Shown in pieces: positions 52,264-62,030 of a stretch of 64,000 nt of DNA. The number at the start of each line of letters is the position of its first letter. Position 1 is the stretch's first letter. The DNA comes from Bacillus_AB infantis_B (lineage in GTDB: Bacteria; Bacillota; Bacilli; Bacillales; Cytobacillaceae). The translations under genes and the position numbers were made by a program. The notes below the pieces were generated by a model that ran no database searches, had not been told where the DNA came from, and was given only the letters and a program-made list of their open reading frames with translations. The stretch is taken from the NCBI RefSeq assembly GCF_008180445.1, contig NZ_VTER01000003.1:496001-560000 (forward strand), given 5' to 3'.

Positions 52264-54518
52264 CTATTTCATGTTGCCCGACATAATAAAAGTCTTCCAA
52301 ATCCCTGTACTCTGAGAAACTTCTTCTCCTAAAACCACCAGTTTGCCTTTGTGGTTAAAGAGGAAATATCCTTCTCCACCCATGCTGTATGTTTTTCGAA
52401 GTGTAAAAGTCTCATAGTCATAAACATAGATTCTATCGCCTATTGTTAAATAGAACTCTGTCAATTCAGGATTGAAGGCAACATCACTGAAGCCTGTTCC
52501 CAGGTCAGTGAAAAACTTCATATTCGTTTCTCTTAAACTGGTTGATCTGAATACTGTTCCAGCATGGTTAAACAGATAACGGCCATCCGGAGAAATGGTC
52601 ATATAGGTATCTAAATTATAATCACCATGATAAGGAGAATCATAGCCTCCTGTGAATATACCATTTTCAACAGTGAACACTTCCATATCCCGCGGACTGG
52701 TATCTGAGTTTACCGCATATATTCTCTTTTTATCAGAGTGCATAAAGAGCTCGCTTTGCTGGCGGATTGATTTTGAAGACACTTCTATACCGGTTTCTTT
52801 ATTGTAGCTTTTTAAGTATGTCCACTGGCCGGAACCTGAAGAAACATAAAAATAGTTTTTATCAGCAACAATGTCATATGGATCTACATTGATATCAAAG
52901 TATTTTTTTATCTTAAATGCTGCGGGGTCTACGATAGCTACTGCCCCTTCTTGTGCTTCCTCCCACCAATAAGAGCTGTGTTCTCCTTTTAACAGGGTGA
53001 CATAAAGCTCACCATTCGCATAATAGACACTCTCAGCAGGCAAACTGAACGGCAGCCGCTTAATGGATTTTGTTTCATAATTAACAGCGATCAGCGCACC
53101 ATCTTCATTTATTCCATAAACAACCGGCAATTCACTGTCATGTACAGCATCCAGGAAGATATCGGACAATGTTTGCTTTGTGCCTTGAAGAGGCTCCATA
53201 TTGATTGGATCCGGACGCTCTTCTTTCACTTCATCCTCTTCCCAATCATCACCTTCCTCATAGTCTAAAACAGGCATGTCAGTAAATTTTTCGGTTCTGA
53301 TTTTCTTAAAATCAGCCTTCTTATAATCTTTTAAAAACTCATTCACATAATCTGAAGAAATAGCAAAATTAATATCTTCAAATCCAAAGGAATTCAATCC
53401 AAGTACATAGCCCTTCATGTTTAAAAGAGGGCCGCCTGAGCTTCCAAAAGTAATTTGAGCAGTTGTTTGTATGGCTTTTAGGCTGCCCATTTCATCCTCA
53501 AAGATTTGCTTTCCAGACACAATTCCTTCTGAAATTGTATTTTTCAAACCAAACGGGCTGCCGATTGCTACTGCTTTTTCACCTTTAACAGCTGAACTAA
53601 AGCTCGCCAATGGCAAAGAAGGAAAACCAATTCTCTCTGCTGGCTTCAGAATCGCTAAATCAAGATAATCATCGTATTTAACTACCCCTTCCAGCTCAAA
53701 TTCCTTGCCGCTTTCTGTAATGGCAACAGCCCTCGTTCCGCCGCTGATCACATGAAAGTTTGTGGCTACAAGCTGGTTGGCCACAATAAATCCGCTTCCT
53801 TGTGAAACAAGTTCATCATTTTCATCATATAACTCAATAACAACAACACTCTGCTCATTCTTTGCGATTTCTTCTGTACTTCGAACTGGTGCTTTTGCCA
53901 TGTCGAACGGTTTAAAGTCCTCATTTAAAAAGCGGGACATGAACGCTGCAAAGTGTGCCCTGACCATGGTCTCATTCGGGCGGAAAGTTCCATCCGGATA
54001 GCCTGTGGTGATATTGTGCGCTGCCAAAGACTGTACAAATGGATAAATGCTTGCTGTGGCCGGCACATCTTTAAAGCTTGAATAGGAAATGCCTTTAAGC
54101 TTATAGGCGTTAACAAGAATAATCGCCATCTGGCCTCTTGTCAGCGTACCATTGGGATCAAATATCCCAGCGCTTTTACCTGAAATGATGCCCAGCTGTT
54201 TTGCTTTGGCAATCGCATCATATCCAGAACTGCCCGGGGGAACATCTTTAAAATTAGGGTTTGGCGCATCTCCCGTTTTGATGCCAAGTTCCCTAATAAT
54301 CATGTGAACGGCCTGTACCCGTTTAATCGGATCCTGGGGCCCAAATTTACCGTTTGAATATCCGAGATAATTCCTCTTTCTGATAAAAATAAAATTTCAT
54401 TCCTAAAGGCAGATACGTCCGGATATAAGGTGCTTCCCTCCGCCTTTTTAAGGTCAATCGACACCGGAATAGTCAACAAGAGAAATAGAGTTAAAATAAT
54501 CTTAAATGCCCGCTGCAA
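52264..54518 (-). pseudogene. Frameshifted SLH protein with HtrA-like protease domain and beta-propeller-like C-terminus
   Basis: The first 50 or so codons (54518 downwards) give a signal peptide and the start of SLH domain 1 (YPDVSAFRNEILFLSERGIIS), then run out of frame. In the other frame the sequence continues correctly (GYSNGKFGPQDPIKRVQAVH) into SLH2 and SLH3. The break is near 54361-54365, where one base, probably a C of TCCGGA, is missing. The restored protein has three SLH domains, a trypsin-like protease with His (TNFHV), Asp (YLDLAIL) and Ser (FGSSGGP), no PDZ, an acidic linker and a repeat-like C-terminus. As written, the start at 54303 lacks a signal peptide. Could be a true mutation or an assembly error. 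Confidence 0.82.
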
Positions 54519-54603
54519 ATGCGTTCCTCCTTCATGGTTATCAGATAGATTTTAATGGAAGTGGAGGAAAATAGCTTGTTGTAAAATATGGGATTTATTT
54601 CAT

Positions 54604-54633
54604 GGTGACAGGCACCTCCCGAATTTTGTCGAA
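54604..54633. repeat. Dispersed GGTGACAGGCACC repeat, CCTCCCGAA type
   Basis: GGTGACAGGCACCTCCCGAATTTTGTCGAA, almost identical to the copy at 4060. It is in the 54519-54808 gap upstream of the frameshifted gene. Nothing else was supported in that gap. Confidence 0.75.
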
Positions 54634-54808
54634 CACCCAACTAGCAGCATTCTCCCTCAACGTGTATTTGTAGACTATTCAATTTCCCCTATCCGTAGAT
54701 AGCCAGCAATATTAAGCATTTTCTAAGACAGCGCACTGCCGGGGACAGCTTTATTGAGGAATGGAAATACGTACACGCTTAGCAGAGAATACGATAATTT
54801 AAGGAATT

Positions 54809-54845
54809 AAAAAAATAGACCTGTGCTAAAAGCACAAGTCTATTC
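54809..54845 (-). terminator. Terminator of the uronate operon
   Basis: AATAGAC/GTCTATT stem with inner GTGCT/AGCAC pairing, followed by seven T on the minus strand, just after the last gene. Confidence 0.85.
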
Positions 54846-54872
54846 TAAGAACGAAAATTGGTTAATACCAGC

Positions 54873-55505
54873 TTACAAATCGGCCCCTATCAGCCTTTTC
54901 AGCGAAAGACTGCTTGACCCCGGCTTTTCACTGCCCGTAATGGCACTTCCAACAATGGCAATGTCCACAATACTATTTTTCAATGTACCAATTGTTTTTT
55001 CTGAGATTCCTCCTGCTATGGCTATCTCTGAATCCTCAAGTCCTTCTGCCGCCTGAAATAACGCCGGGTCTGCCAGCTGCCCCTCCTTCTGCATGTCTTT
55101 CCCAATATGGAGACAGAATAGGCGGGCTCCGAGCTGATGAATTTCCCTCGCTCTGGCAGAGTCGTGTATGCCCAATAGATCAATCATGATTCTTTTTCCA
55201 TGTACCTCTGCTGCTTCGAGTGTTTCCTTAATAGTTCCATTATGCGAGAAGCCCATTACGGTGACAATATCCGCTCCTGCCCCGAAAGCCTGATTAGCTT
55301 CGTGCCTCCCTGCATCACATGTCTTCATATCGGCTACAAGCACTTTTTCAGGAAATTCCTTTTTCATGCTGCGGATGATGTCCATGCCATATTCTTTAAT
55401 CACGCCTGTCCCTATTTCAATCCAGTCAATATTTTCATAAGCTTCCTTAACGATGCGGAAGCACTCCTCATTTGTCAGGCGGTCAAGAGCCAGCTGTACT
55501 TTCAT
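54873..55505 (-). CDS. hxlA: HxlA-like hexulose-6-phosphate synthase / orotidine-decarboxylase-fold enzyme
   Basis: 210 residues; the second of two adjacent ATGs is preferred for spacing to AGAGGGA. TIM-barrel OMPDC-superfamily enzyme with the DxKxxD metal/lysine motif (ADMKTCDAG) and the family IDLLGIHD and HIGKDMQKEG segments, which are closer to HxlA than to UlaD. HxlA condenses or splits 3-hexulose 6-phosphate and ribulose 5-phosphate with formaldehyde; UlaD decarboxylates 3-keto-gulonate 6-phosphate. It is the last gene of an aldonate operon whose other end has an HxlB-like isomerase, so a decarboxylase or aldolase role on a sugar-acid phosphate is possible. Confidence 0.75.
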   Translation of the reverse strand: MKVQLALDRLTNEECFRIVKEAYENIDWIEIGTGVIKEYGMDIIRSMKKEFPEKVLVADMKTCDAGRHEANQAFGAGADIVTVMGFSHNGTIKETLEAAEVHGKRIMIDLLGIHDSARAREIHQLGARLFCLHIGKDMQKEGQLADPALFQAAEGLEDSEIAIAGGISEKTIGTLKNSIVDIAIVGSAITGSEKPGSSSLSLKRLIGADL

Positions 55506-55560
55506 CATTATCCCTCTTTCGTTAAAAATCCACAGGATTTCTCCTGTGGACTGTCATGTA

Positions 55561-56397
55561 TTAAACTCCTGAATAGGCCATGAAACCGCCATCTACAGGT
55601 ATGGTCACACCTGAGACGAAGCCGGAGTATTCCCCATCGGCGAGCCATAAGAGCGTGCCAAGAAGGTCATTGGGCTTGCCAAATCTTTTCATTGGTGTAT
55701 GTGCGATGATTTTTTCTGATCTCGCAGTATGGGACCCGTCCTCATTCAGGAGCAGATCACGATTTTGTGAAGTTAAAAAGAAGCCAGGCGCGATAGCATT
55801 TACCCTCATTCCCGTCTCAGCAAAATGAACAGCCATCCACATGGTAAAATTGTTTATGGCCGATTTGGCAGCGCTATAAGCAGGCACCTTTGTCATTGGG
55901 GAATACGCACTCATTGAAGATATATTGATAATGATAGGCGAATCCTGCTTCAGCAGTTCCTTGCCAAACACTTGGCTGGCCAGGAATGTCCCGGTGAAAT
56001 TGCTCGCAAAGACCTGTGAGAACCCCTTTTCGTCCATATCAAAGAAGGTTTTGCCGGAAGATTCCGGGTCAAAAGTTTCTGCTGCCGTGATGGCATCCGG
56101 ATGGTTGCCGCCTGCGCCATTGATTAAGATATCCACACGGCCAAAACTTTTTAATACTTCTTCTTTTGCGCTTTCCAAAGAGGACCTGTCCAGAACATCT
56201 GCGGCAGCAGCTATGGCTTTGCCGCCTGACTCATTTATTTCAGAAGCGATGGCCTCTCCTTTTTCTGCAGTCCGGTTCAAAATAGCAACATTGACTCCAT
56301 GCCTTGAAAGCTCCCGTGCCATTTCTGAGCAAAGCACCCCGCTCCCGCCTGTTATGACGGCGGTTTTCCCATTAAGGTTCTCATGAATTGGAAACAT
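55561..56397 (-). CDS. uxuB: Short-chain dehydrogenase, D-mannonate oxidoreductase (UxuB/YjmF type)
   Basis: 278 residues from the ATG at 56397 (GGGGGAA upstream), exactly the length of B. subtilis YjmF. Rossmann fold with the cofactor motif GGSGVLC near the N-terminus, and catalytic Ser/Tyr/Lys (ISSMSAYS...YSAAKSA). It interconverts D-fructuronate and D-mannonate using NAD(P)H. It overlaps the 3' end of uxuA, which makes the next product. Longer in-frame starts lie inside uxuA and are rejected. Confidence 0.85.
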   Translation of the reverse strand: MFPIHENLNGKTAVITGGSGVLCSEMARELSRHGVNVAILNRTAEKGEAIASEINESGGKAIAAAADVLDRSSLESAKEEVLKSFGRVDILINGAGGNHPDAITAAETFDPESSGKTFFDMDEKGFSQVFASNFTGTFLASQVFGKELLKQDSPIIINISSMSAYSPMTKVPAYSAAKSAINNFTMWMAVHFAETGMRVNAIAPGFFLTSQNRDLLLNEDGSHTARSEKIIAHTPMKRFGKPNDLLGTLLWLADGEYSGFVSGVTIPVDGGFMAYSGV

Positions 56398-57469
56398 TAG
56401 AATTCCCCCGTTTTTCAGATTGATAGGCATCCCACAGCCCGTGAAGGTACATGATGCCAAGCGCCCTGTCATACAGTCCGTATCCCGGCCTGCATTTCTC
56501 ATCCCAGATATGCCTTCCATGGTCAGGCCTCACATATCCTTCATACTGAATATCGGACAGTTCTTTGACAACCCCTTTAATATTAATGGATCCATCTGAT
56601 GTCAGATGAGAGGTTTCAATAAAATCGCCATTTTCATATATTTTTACATTGCGTATATGGGCGAAAGGAGATCTTCCGGCAAACTCCGCAGCAAGCTTCA
56701 CCATATCATTTGCCGGATTTGCCCCAAGTGAACCGGTACAGAATGTAATGCCATTGGAAGGTGAGTCAGAAATTGCAAGAAGCTTTTCAAGGCTCTCTCT
56801 TCCTGTCATGATGCGCGGAAGGCCAAATATGGACCATGGCGGATCGTCCGGGTGGATTGCCATCCTGATTCCCGCCTCCTCGGCAACAGGCAGGATTTCT
56901 TGAAGGAAATAACCAAGATTCCTCCATAAGTCTGATTCATCCATCCCTTTATAAGCTTCAAACAGTTCCTTGATCCGCGAAAGCTTTTCCGGTTCCCAGC
57001 CCGGCAGCGTCAGGTCAGAAGCAGCTGCAACCGTGTCTATTAATTCCTGCGGATCCAGATTATCCACCTTCAGCTTTTCATAAAAAAGGGCTGTGGATCC
57101 ATCCGGCAGCTCTTTATAAAGCTCTGTCCTGGTCCAGTCGAAAATCGGCATGAAATTATAACAGATGACCTTGACGCCAAATTCACCAAGATTGCGGATG
57201 GTCTGTTTATAATTTTCTATATAAAAATCCCGTTCTTCATTTCCGAGCTTTATTGATTCATGAACATTTACACTTTCGACAACTTCTCCATGGAAGCCGA
57301 ATGATTGAATATACTCGAGCTCGGATTGAATCTCTTCCTTCTCCCAAACATCTCCGGCAGGCTTATGGTGAAGTGCCCAAACTATGCCCTTTACATCCGG
57401 GATCTGCTGGATGTTCTCCAGGTTTACCGTATCATTATTTCTGCCATACCAGCGAAATGTCATGTTCAT
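56381..57469 (-). CDS. uxuA: Mannonate dehydratase
   Basis: 362 residues, close to B. subtilis UxuA (359). Xylose-isomerase-like TIM barrel with the conserved VESVNVHESIKLG, AIHPDDPPWSIFGLPRI and RPDHGRHIWDEK segments that bind Mn/Fe and D-mannonate. It dehydrates D-mannonate to 2-keto-3-deoxygluconate (KDG). It overlaps the uxuB start and lies just after the KDPG aldolase gene. Cytoplasmic. Confidence 0.95.
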   Translation of the reverse strand: MNMTFRWYGRNNDTVNLENIQQIPDVKGIVWALHHKPAGDVWEKEEIQSELEYIQSFGFHGEVVESVNVHESIKLGNEERDFYIENYKQTIRNLGEFGVKVICYNFMPIFDWTRTELYKELPDGSTALFYEKLKVDNLDPQELIDTVAAASDLTLPGWEPEKLSRIKELFEAYKGMDESDLWRNLGYFLQEILPVAEEAGIRMAIHPDDPPWSIFGLPRIMTGRESLEKLLAISDSPSNGITFCTGSLGANPANDMVKLAAEFAGRSPFAHIRNVKIYENGDFIETSHLTSDGSINIKGVVKELSDIQYEGYVRPDHGRHIWDEKCRPGYGLYDRALGIMYLHGLWDAYQSEKRGNSNVSNS

Positions 57470-58101
57470 TTCTGCCCACTCTCCTCTGCAGCAGCTATGT
57501 ATTTTTGGCAGAGCTCCGTGACGGCTCCCTTTCCTCCTGATTGATAGGCTTTATTCAAGTCGCTTCCAATCCCGGCAGCAACAGCTCCTGCCTTCAGCCA
57601 GCTGCCAATGTTTTGAAGATTCACTCCTCCTGTCGGCATGATCCTCACCTGTGGAAGCGGGCCATTGACTGCGCCGATGAAGGAGGGATCAAAGCGGTTG
57701 GCTGGAAAAAGCTTCACGATATCAGCTCCGCTTTCAAGGGCAGAAACAATTTCCGTAATGGTCATACAGCCAGGCAGATATGGTACGCTGTATCGATTGC
57801 ATATTACAGCTATGTCGCTATTAAAATTGGGGCTGACTATGAAGCTGGCTCCGTTAAGAATGGCATGCCGGGCTGTCTCCGGATCCAATACTGTCCCGGC
57901 GCCTATCAGCCCGCCTTCACTTCGCACAGCTTCAAATACCTTCGCCACATCAGGCGTCGTATACGTCAATTCTATTGCCTGGAAGCCGCCTTCTAACGCT
58001 GCGGCTGATATGTCAATAGCCTCTTCGGCAGTCCTGCCCCGCACAACGGCAACAACCTTTGAATCTGCCAATTTATTCAACACTTCTATCTTTCCGTTCA
58101 T
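57466..58101 (-). CDS. kdgA: KDPG aldolase (2-keto-3-deoxy-6-phosphogluconate aldolase)
   Basis: 211 residues from the ATG at 58101, which follows GAGGAG; a longer in-frame ATG is inside the upstream dehydrogenase end. Class I aldolase with the Schiff-base lysine in VKLFPAN, Glu in ELTYT, and the GCMTITE and MPTGGV segments. Cleaves KDPG to pyruvate and glyceraldehyde 3-phosphate, completing the Entner-Doudoroff-like branch fed by UxuA and the sugar-acid kinase at the operon's head. Confidence 0.92.
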   Translation of the reverse strand: MNGKIEVLNKLADSKVVAVVRGRTAEEAIDISAAALEGGFQAIELTYTTPDVAKVFEAVRSEGGLIGAGTVLDPETARHAILNGASFIVSPNFNSDIAVICNRYSVPYLPGCMTITEIVSALESGADIVKLFPANRFDPSFIGAVNGPLPQVRIMPTGGVNLQNIGSWLKAGAVAAGIGSDLNKAYQSGGKGAVTELCQKYIAAAEESGQK

Positions 58102-58112
58102 TCTTTCACTCC

Positions 58113-59135
58113 TCATTCAAAGACAACAATGACTGCTTTGCGCACCTGGTCCGGATTTTTCTCAACAAAGTTGAACGCTTCCTGAACTTCATCAAGTGTA
58201 AATTTATGTGTAATAAATCCATTTGCTTCAAGCTTTCCTTCGTTCAGGAGGGAGATGACCTTCCCGAACTGATTTGTCTGCAGCCTGGAACCGACAATGG
58301 TAACTTCCTTCTTGGTAATAGGAAGCTGGGAAATGGGCGATGGCTTTTCATCAAAGCCCAGCACAACCACCCGTCCTGCCGGGGAAACCACATTTACCCC
58401 CAGCTCAAAAGTAGATGGCAGGCACACTGCGTCAATGACAACATTTGGCCCCTCTCCTCCGGTCAGCTCCATAACCTTTTCTTCAACAGATTCCCTTCCG
58501 GCATCAATAATTTCATCTGCCCCATTATCCTTGGCAAACGCAAGGCGTTCTTGTTTTAAATCCGTCATGATAACATGCGCGCCGCTAAGCTTCGCCATCT
58601 TCAGGATGCAAATGCCAATTGGTCCGCAGCCCTGGATGAGGACTGAGTCCCCCTCCTGCACGGCACCCCTCCAGACCGCCTGGGCACCGATCGTATACGG
58701 TTCAGCCAGGACAATTTCATCCCAGTCAAGGCCTGGGTCTGCCGCATGAAGCTGCTTTTCCGGCAGGACGAAATATTCCCGCATGCCGCCATCCTCATGT
58801 ACGCCAAACACAGACAGGGTGCTGCAGACATTAGGCCTTCCTGTCCGGCATGCGTAGCATTCTCCGCAATAGCGGATCGGCTCAACCACAACATGGTCGC
58901 CAGGCTTTACGCCCGTAACGCCTGACCCTATTTCAACAACTTCTCCCGCGACTTCATGCCCGGGAACTCTTGGATATGTGGCCAGCGGATTGGTTCCATG
59001 ATAGATATGCATATCCGACCCGCAGATTCCTACCCGCTTAACCTTTACAAGTACTTCTTCAGGATGAACGATGGCCGGTTTTTCCGTATCGATTATTTCC
59101 ATTTCCATTGCTTTTGGTATTTGTACTGCCTTCAT
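58113..59135 (-). CDS. Zinc-dependent medium-chain dehydrogenase, probable L-gulonate/sugar-acid dehydrogenase
   Basis: 340 residues. GroES-like fold with catalytic-zinc ligands (GICGSD, GHEVAGE, and a Glu in EPYT), a four-Cys structural zinc site (CGECYACRTGRPNVC) and the NAD-binding GCGPIG motif. Resembles RspB and L-idonate/L-gulonate 5-dehydrogenases, which feed D-fructuronate or 5-keto-acids into the Uxu pathway. With UxuB and UxuA downstream, oxidation of L-gulonate to D-fructuronate is the most economical role, but this is inference. Confidence 0.85.
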   Translation of the reverse strand: MKAVQIPKAMEMEIIDTEKPAIVHPEEVLVKVKRVGICGSDMHIYHGTNPLATYPRVPGHEVAGEVVEIGSGVTGVKPGDHVVVEPIRYCGECYACRTGRPNVCSTLSVFGVHEDGGMREYFVLPEKQLHAADPGLDWDEIVLAEPYTIGAQAVWRGAVQEGDSVLIQGCGPIGICILKMAKLSGAHVIMTDLKQERLAFAKDNGADEIIDAGRESVEEKVMELTGGEGPNVVIDAVCLPSTFELGVNVVSPAGRVVVLGFDEKPSPISQLPITKKEVTIVGSRLQTNQFGKVISLLNEGKLEANGFITHKFTLDEVQEAFNFVEKNPDQVRKAVIVVFE

Positions 59136-59146
59136 ATTTTTTCCCC

Positions 59147-60421
59147 CTATTCAAATAAGCCCGGAAGGAACAGTGAGATCTGCGGCACGAATGCTACAAG
59201 CAGCAGGACCGCCAGGCTGACGCCAAGGAATGGCACCAGCTCCTTCGCTGTTTTTCCAATGGATACCTTGCCGATTTGAGATGCAACGAAGAGACATACA
59301 CCGACTGGCGGTGTTACAAGTCCAATGACAAGATTCAATACCATCATGACTCCGAACTGGACTGGATCCATGCCGACCGAAGCGGCAACCGGCAATAATA
59401 CCGGGAACAGGATCACAAGAGCTGCGATTGTTTCCATAAAAGTACCGACAAACAGCAAGAGCAGGTTAATCAGCAGAATGACTACAATTGGATTGCTTGA
59501 GATACCAAGAATGGTATCGGCAACCATTTGCGGAATCTGTTCGCTGACCATGATCCACCCAAACAGATTCGCAAAGCCGACCAGCAGCATGATGGAGGCT
59601 GTGCTTGTCATGGAGGACAGCATAATTTCCGGAATTTTTCTTACAGGAAGCTCCTTATAGACAAAAATTCCGATGACAAAGGCATACAAAACAGCAATGA
59701 TGGAGGCTTCTGTTGGTGTGAAATATCCGCCAAGGATTCCATAAAGGATGATAACTGTCATGAACAGCGCCCAAAAGGCACCGGTAAAGCTTTTCCAAAT
59801 CTCCTTCAGAGATTTTCTTTCCCCCTTTGGATACTTGCGCCTTACAGAAATGATGTAAGTAGGAATCATAAGTCCCACACCGAGCATCAGACCAGGCAGC
59901 GCTCCGGCAAGGAAAAGGTCTCCGATTGAAACCGATGCCAGCGTACCGACAATGATCATCGGCAATGATGGAGGAATGATAGGTCCTACTGTAGAGGATG
60001 ATGCTGTTACTGCAGCAGAAAAGCCGGCTCCGTAGCCTTCTTTCTTCATTGCTGGAATCAGCACTGCCCCAATGCTTGCCGTATCTGCCAGTGCAGTTCC
60101 GGAGATTCCCGCAAATCCCATGGAGGACCCGACATTAGCAAGTCCAAGGCCGCCGCGGATATGGCCAAAGCAATTATTGGCAAAATTGATGATCCGATCG
60201 GTGATGCCTCCAGCGTTCATAAGGTTCCCTGCAAGAATGAAGCCCGGGATACATAACAGAACAAAGGAATTTAGTCCCCCGAACATTTTTTGAGGAATAA
60301 TATTCAGCGGAATATCGCCAAGGATCAGGTAAATGAGCGATGACAGGCCAAGGCTGAAGGCAACTGGCACGCCAAGGAAAATCAAGATAATAAAAGAAAA
60401 GAACAGCACGGCTGCCATCAT
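59147..60421 (-). CDS. dctM: TRAP transporter large permease
   Basis: 424 residues, 11-12 membrane segments, with the family pattern of the DctM (YiaN) subunit. It carries sodium-driven transport together with the small subunit. The ATG overlaps the dctQ stop. A second ATG three bases in is equally plausible. Belongs to the sugar-acid operon. Confidence 0.93.
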   Translation of the reverse strand: MMAAVLFFSFIILIFLGVPVAFSLGLSSLIYLILGDIPLNIIPQKMFGGLNSFVLLCIPGFILAGNLMNAGGITDRIINFANNCFGHIRGGLGLANVGSSMGFAGISGTALADTASIGAVLIPAMKKEGYGAGFSAAVTASSSTVGPIIPPSLPMIIVGTLASVSIGDLFLAGALPGLMLGVGLMIPTYIISVRRKYPKGERKSLKEIWKSFTGAFWALFMTVIILYGILGGYFTPTEASIIAVLYAFVIGIFVYKELPVRKIPEIMLSSMTSTASIMLLVGFANLFGWIMVSEQIPQMVADTILGISSNPIVVILLINLLLLFVGTFMETIAALVILFPVLLPVAASVGMDPVQFGVMMVLNLVIGLVTPPVGVCLFVASQIGKVSIGKTAKELVPFLGVSLAVLLLVAFVPQISLFLPGLFE

Positions 60422-60912
60422 AGTTCTCCACCGCCAATCTGTGAATTAAAATCTTCTTTATTGCGGATAAGCCTGATGATTTTTACGATAGAATATAACA
60501 CCAGGAAGATGCTCATAATCAGGATGGATGCATGAATGGCAGACATCTGGAAAGGCATGGTCGCTGATGTCTGATTTTTCCCAAGCTGATAAAAAAACCA
60601 CCCTTCCTTCACCAGGATTACCCCAAGGAAGAGAATGAGCAAATATATAAATACCTCATAAAATCTGCGGACATTATGGGACATCTTTGTAAAGATCAAA
60701 TCCACATTTATAAATTCCCCCCGCAGCAAAGCAAGCGGAGCCCCAAAGCAGATTGCATACAAAAACAGATAGCGGGTAAGCTCTTCAGTCCAGATGGCTG
60801 TATAAGGGAGATACCTGGACATAATCTGGATCATAACAACGATGATGACACCTGAAAAACTGGCAACTGTCAGAAAAGATAATGCACGGTCCAGCCAGAT
60901 CCTTATTTTCAT
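60418..60912 (-). CDS. dctQ: TRAP transporter small permease
   Basis: 164 residues with four membrane segments (DctQ/YiaM type). Stabilises the large permease. Its end overlaps dctM. A hairpin lies between dctP and this gene, so the permeases are expected to be made in lower amount than the binding protein. Confidence 0.9.
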   Translation of the reverse strand: MKIRIWLDRALSFLTVASFSGVIIVVMIQIMSRYLPYTAIWTEELTRYLFLYAICFGAPLALLRGEFINVDLIFTKMSHNVRRFYEVFIYLLILFLGVILVKEGWFFYQLGKNQTSATMPFQMSAIHASILIMSIFLVLYSIVKIIRLIRNKEDFNSQIGGGEL

Positions 60913-60953
60913 CGTTATACCTTCCTTTCTCTATAGCTGATAAAAGGTTTGAA

Positions 60954-60988
60954 GAAAGGCACTGCGGGCAAGATTCCCGGTGCCTTTC
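60954..60988 (-). terminator. Intra-operon hairpin between dctP and dctQ
   Basis: AAAGGCAC and GTGCCTTT arms with internal GGG/CCC pairing; the T tail is short (TTTCTT). Likely partial terminator. Confidence 0.65.
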
Positions 60989-61004
60989 CCAATCAGCCGA
61001 TCTA

Positions 61005-62006
61005 TTATTCTACTTCCAGGATTTTCTCATAAAGCTCATACTGTTCAGGCTTCAGGCTGTCTTTGATTGCAGGCTGCATCTTTTCGCGGAAAGCATCCTG
61101 ATCTACATCGATAAACTCCATGCCCTCATCTTCCAGCTCAGACTCAATTTTGGAAATTTCTTTGTCATAAAGCTCTTCCCCAAAGGCTTGAGCCTCTTCA
61201 GCTGCTTCCTTTACAGCTTTTTGCTGATCTTCGTTCAGCGCTTCAAACTGTTTGTTTCCTACAAGGATATAAATCCATGAATATACATGCTCTGTACGGT
61301 TAACATACTTTTGAACCTCATACAGACCGCCGCTCTGGATTAAGTCGACCGGGTTTTCCTGCCCTTTGATGACTCCCTGCTGAAGGCCTGTGAAAACTTC
61401 GTTAAAGTCCATAACCTGTGGTTTGGCACCCGCTTCCTCCCAAACTTTGAGGAATAAAGGAACGTTCGGCACACGCATTGAGAAGCCCTTCAGATCAGAA
61501 GGTGATTCAATCGGCTCTGATGAAGTAAGGTTTCGCGGAGCCCTTGTATGATAGTACAGCGGCGTCAATCCTGCTTTTTCAGTAATTTCTTTTTCAATCT
61601 CCTCACCGATTTCGCCTTCTACCACATTTTTCACATGATCAAGATCACGGAACGCATAAGGAACTGCCATCAAAGCTGCTTTAGGTGCCCAGTTTTGCAG
61701 GGTTTCGCCAGAGATAACCATATCGGCTGTGCCTGCCTGAATCGCATTAATGGTATCCGTTTCTCCCCCTAAAGAGTTATTTGGGAAAATCTGAATATCA
61801 ATCTGTCCATCTGTTTTCTCTTCCACGAGGCTTGCAAATTCCTCTGCAGTTTTATGCCAGATATGATTCTCATCTGCCAGGTGGCCGAATTTCCACTTGA
61901 TTACTTTTCCATCACCATCTCCGCTGGCACCGTCTGAACCTCCGGAACCGCATGCACTAAGAAGCAATGTTGCAGCCAAAACTCCTGATAACCACTTTGC
62001 TTTCAT
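61005..62006 (-). CDS. dctP: TRAP transporter substrate-binding lipoprotein
   Basis: 333 residues; lipobox LLSACGSG gives a lipoprotein. DctP family, with the carboxylate-binding Arg in the SMRVPN segment (GFSMRVPNVPLF). It would capture an organic acid such as a hexuronate or aldonate. GGGGAGG precedes the start. Confidence 0.93.
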   Translation of the reverse strand: MKAKWLSGVLAATLLLSACGSGGSDGASGDGDGKVIKWKFGHLADENHIWHKTAEEFASLVEEKTDGQIDIQIFPNNSLGGETDTINAIQAGTADMVISGETLQNWAPKAALMAVPYAFRDLDHVKNVVEGEIGEEIEKEITEKAGLTPLYYHTRAPRNLTSSEPIESPSDLKGFSMRVPNVPLFLKVWEEAGAKPQVMDFNEVFTGLQQGVIKGQENPVDLIQSGGLYEVQKYVNRTEHVYSWIYILVGNKQFEALNEDQQKAVKEAAEEAQAFGEELYDKEISKIESELEDEGMEFIDVDQDAFREKMQPAIKDSLKPEQYELYEKILEVE

Positions 62007-62030
62007 TTGTATTTCCTCCCCAAGTTTGTA

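Noticed and set aside
54300..54380. Programmed ribosomal frameshift in the SLH-protease gene
   Set aside because: No slippery heptamer or stimulatory stem was seen; a missing base explains the break.
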